DNA from: JAICLL01 sp035252155
Lineage (GTDB): Bacteria > Planctomycetota > Planctomycetia > Pirellulales > JAICIG01
DNA length: 7,072 bases
Assembly (NCBI GenBank): GCA_035252155.1
Contig: DATFDL010000034.1
Span: 1-7,072 of the forward strand
Direction of reading: 5' to 3'
Shown here: positions 5,737-7,072 of the stretch, one piece after another
How the letters are laid out: every line of letters starts with the position of its first letter
Numbering within the stretch: position 1 is the first letter of the stretch
Translations under genes and position numbers: made by a program
Notes under the pieces: model-generated
What the model was told of the DNA's origin: nothing
Seen by the model: the letters and a program-made list of their open reading frames with translations, nothing else
Databases searched by the model: none

Positions 5737-6396
5737 ATGACGAAAAACCATGAAGCGGACGAACAACGCTACGTGGTCAGCGTTTTCGATGCGGAAGGCC
5801 CCGGCGCTGGGGTGGTATTTACCTTCACTCCGGCGGGCAACAACAACGAACACGGCGTGCCGTTGGTTCAATCGCAATTCATGGTCGCGGCCAAACCAAG
5901 TGACGACGGGATTGCTTTTGACTGGAGCGGCACCCCCAACGATCCCAAGTCGGCCAAGATACAAATGGAGAAAGAGGCCGAAGAGCGGATGCGTGAGCGC
6001 GTACGGTGGATTCGCTCCGTCGAATCGCTTGTTGATACGGTCGAGGACTGGGCGGCCGAATTGGAATGGTCGACTCGCCGAATTGAAAAAAAACTCGACG
6101 ACGGTTGGATTGGCACGCATCGAGTTCCAGCACTTTTGATGCAGGAAGACACTTGTCGCGTCCTGCTTGAACCAGTGGGGCGCTCCGCCCCCGGCGTCGA
6201 GGGCGTCGTCGATCTATATCTTTTGCCAGCGTATGACGACATTGCCACGCTCTACTACTACGACAATCGTTGGCATCTGCACCATGCTTTCCCCGATGTC
6301 TCAGACGCGGCCACAGCTCGCGAGGCGCAAGCGGTAGCGCTGTCGAAAGAGGCATTGGCGAAAGTGCTGGCGGAGATGAGGCAGAATGCCGCATAA
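5737..6396 (+). CDS. Uncharacterised protein, partner of the HEPN-like gene
   Basis: I cannot assign a function. The 219-residue product has no signal peptide or membrane segment, so it is probably cytoplasmic. The N-terminal part (about 10-65) looks strand-rich (YVVSVFDAE, GVVFTFTP). A long, highly charged helical stretch follows at about 72-121 (MEKEAEERMRERVRWIR, then WAAELEWSTRRIEKKLDD) and may form a coiled coil or docking helix. Residues 125-185 look like a compact beta-rich domain with many aromatics (CRVLLEPVGR, VVDLYLLPAYDDIATLYYYD, RWHLHH). A short alanine-rich helix ends the chain. None of the nucleotidyltransferase motifs of MNT antitoxins is visible. The last 11 bases overlap the start of the next gene, so the two are very likely cotranscribed and translationally coupled. 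A gene-like start site and an uninterrupted frame support a real gene. Confidence 0.85.
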   Translation: MTKNHEADEQRYVVSVFDAEGPGAGVVFTFTPAGNNNEHGVPLVQSQFMVAAKPSDDGIAFDWSGTPNDPKSAKIQMEKEAEERMRERVRWIRSVESLVDTVEDWAAELEWSTRRIEKKLDDGWIGTHRVPALLMQEDTCRVLLEPVGRSAPGVEGVVDLYLLPAYDDIATLYYYDNRWHLHHAFPDVSDAATAREAQAVALSKEALAKVLAEMRQNAA

Positions 6397-6829
6397 CCAT
6401 GAATGGCAGACTCGCATTAAGACCGTCGAACGTGAATATGTCGCAATGCGACAAGCCGCTGATCGCTTTTTGAAATCGGCCATCGACGACCCGACAATTC
6501 TCTTGGAGAGCTTGAGACACCGCGAGATTGTGCGCGCTTCGCAGAACCTCGAGGGGACGTATCTCATGCGGCTCTTTGCCGAATTTGAGGCCGGCGCACG
6601 CGAGTATTGGGCTACTCAGAGGCGTAGCCACCCCAAGACCATTGATCTCTTGAACGGAATTGCGGCTCGACGCGGCATACCGCTCACGCCGACGGAAAAT
6701 GCCCATCGCGTGCGTGAGTATCGAAACAGCTTGGTGCATGAACGAGAGAGTGTGCCTCGGACCCCGTCGTTAGCCGCGGCGCGAAGCCATCTGTGCATTT
6801 TTTTTAACTTCCTTCCGCCATATTGGTAA
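6386..6829 (+). CDS. HEPN-like domain protein, putative ribonuclease fold
   Basis: A small all-alpha protein of 147 residues ending in a HEPN-type motif: REYRNSLVHERE contains Arg113, Asn114 and His118, the R-N-x3-H form of the Rx4-6H signature seen in HEPN ribonucleases and RNA-binding HEPN proteins. Upstream helices at about 9-30 and 43-78 (RHREIVRASQNLEGTYLMRL, then FAEFEAGAREYW) carry conserved-looking Glu and Arg residues and suit a four-helix HEPN bundle. The end, HLCIFFNFLPPYW (135-147), is strikingly aromatic. ATG 6386 lies inside the preceding gene, with GAGG (6378-6381) four bases upstream, so re-initiation by terminating ribosomes is likely. Small overlapping pairs containing a HEPN protein are typical of toxin-antitoxin or RNA-targeting modules, but a plain structural role is possible. 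The last 26 bases overlap the opposing peptidase gene. The HEPN call is by motif only. Confidence 0.65.
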   Translation: MPHNHEWQTRIKTVEREYVAMRQAADRFLKSAIDDPTILLESLRHREIVRASQNLEGTYLMRLFAEFEAGAREYWATQRRSHPKTIDLLNGIAARRGIPLTPTENAHRVREYRNSLVHERESVPRTPSLAAARSHLCIFFNFLPPYW

Positions 6830-7072
6830 TGGGCAAGATCTGCTCTTGTGGCGGGCCGCCGGTAACGTGAACTCCCCACGCGGCGTCGACGAATACGTTC
6901 ACTTCGCTGCGCACGCCGAAATCGGGCAGGTAAATGCCCGGCTCGATCGAAAAGCAAGTATTTGCCAGAAGTGTTCGCGAATCGTGCGTTTCAAGGCTAT
7001 CCATATTCGCACCGTTGCCGTGAACTTCCTGCCCAATGCTGTGTCCCGTGCGATGCACGAAGTTCTTTCCAT
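6804..7072 (-). CDS. M24-family metallopeptidase, Xaa-Pro aminopeptidase-like (partial, N-terminus off the right edge)
   Basis: The C-terminal 88 residues of a pita-bread-fold metallopeptidase. The family removes N-terminal residues, typically those preceding proline, using a dinuclear metal centre. HRTGHSIGQEVHGNG supplies the metal-binding histidine of the TGHSIG box and the downstream HG histidine. CFSIEPGIYLPDFG supplies a metal-ligand glutamate (IEPGIY), and VRSEVNV supplies the last glutamate ligand. The NMDSLETHDSRTL segment between them fits an Xaa-Pro/M24 aminopeptidase better than methionine aminopeptidase. The N-terminal domain and the first aspartate ligands lie outside the window. 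The stop codon is at 6806-6804, inside the final codons of the convergent HEPN gene. Confidence 0.93.
   Translation of the reverse strand, partial: GKNFVHRTGHSIGQEVHGNGANMDSLETHDSRTLLANTCFSIEPGIYLPDFGVRSEVNVFVDAAWGVHVTGGPPQEQILPITNMAEGS

Noticed and set aside
5879..6739. Minus-strand open frame of 286 codons across the HEPN pair
   Set aside because: It runs antisense to two frames with proper start signals, one carrying a recognisable motif. Its translation is low in hydrophobic order and matches no family I know.

Overview
The window looks like chromosomal DNA of a planctomycete (Planctomycetota). The strongest sign is a DUF1559 pseudopilin-like protein with a textbook prepilin N-terminus, a family greatly expanded in that phylum. 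The GC-rich composition (judged by eye) and the loosely packed genes on both strands agree. Lineage below phylum cannot be settled from this sequence.

Layout, left to right. (1) 1-1921, minus strand: the first 640 codons of DNA topoisomerase I (topA), with its C-terminal end beyond the left edge. (2) 1922-2116: a divergent intergenic region with candidate promoters facing both ways. (3) 2117-4453, plus: a membrane-anchored SurA/PpiD-like folding factor of 778 residues, with a long acidic/lysine-rich insert and no complete parvulin signature. (4) 4468-5394, minus: the DUF1559 protein, convergent with gene 3 and 14 bp from it. (5) 5395-5736: a 342-base gap with divergent candidate promoters, several palindromes and a six-codon frame behind a perfect Shine-Dalgarno sequence. 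(6) 5737-6396 and 6386-6829, plus: a two-gene unit overlapping by 11 bases, an uncharacterised 219-residue protein followed by a 147-residue protein with a HEPN-type R-N-x3-H motif. (7) 6804-7072, minus: the C-terminal end of an M24-family (Xaa-Pro aminopeptidase-like) metallopeptidase, whose last codons overlap the end of the HEPN gene.

Most of the window is housekeeping or lineage-typical: DNA topology, envelope protein folding, a pseudopilin and peptide turnover. No shared pathway is evident. The part most likely to hold something undescribed is the overlapping pair at 5737-6829. A putative HEPN RNase-fold protein translationally coupled to an unknown partner is an arrangement seen in toxin-antitoxin and RNA-targeting modules, but that reading is inference. 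No tRNA, rRNA, CRISPR array, insertion sequence or clear intrinsic terminator was seen.
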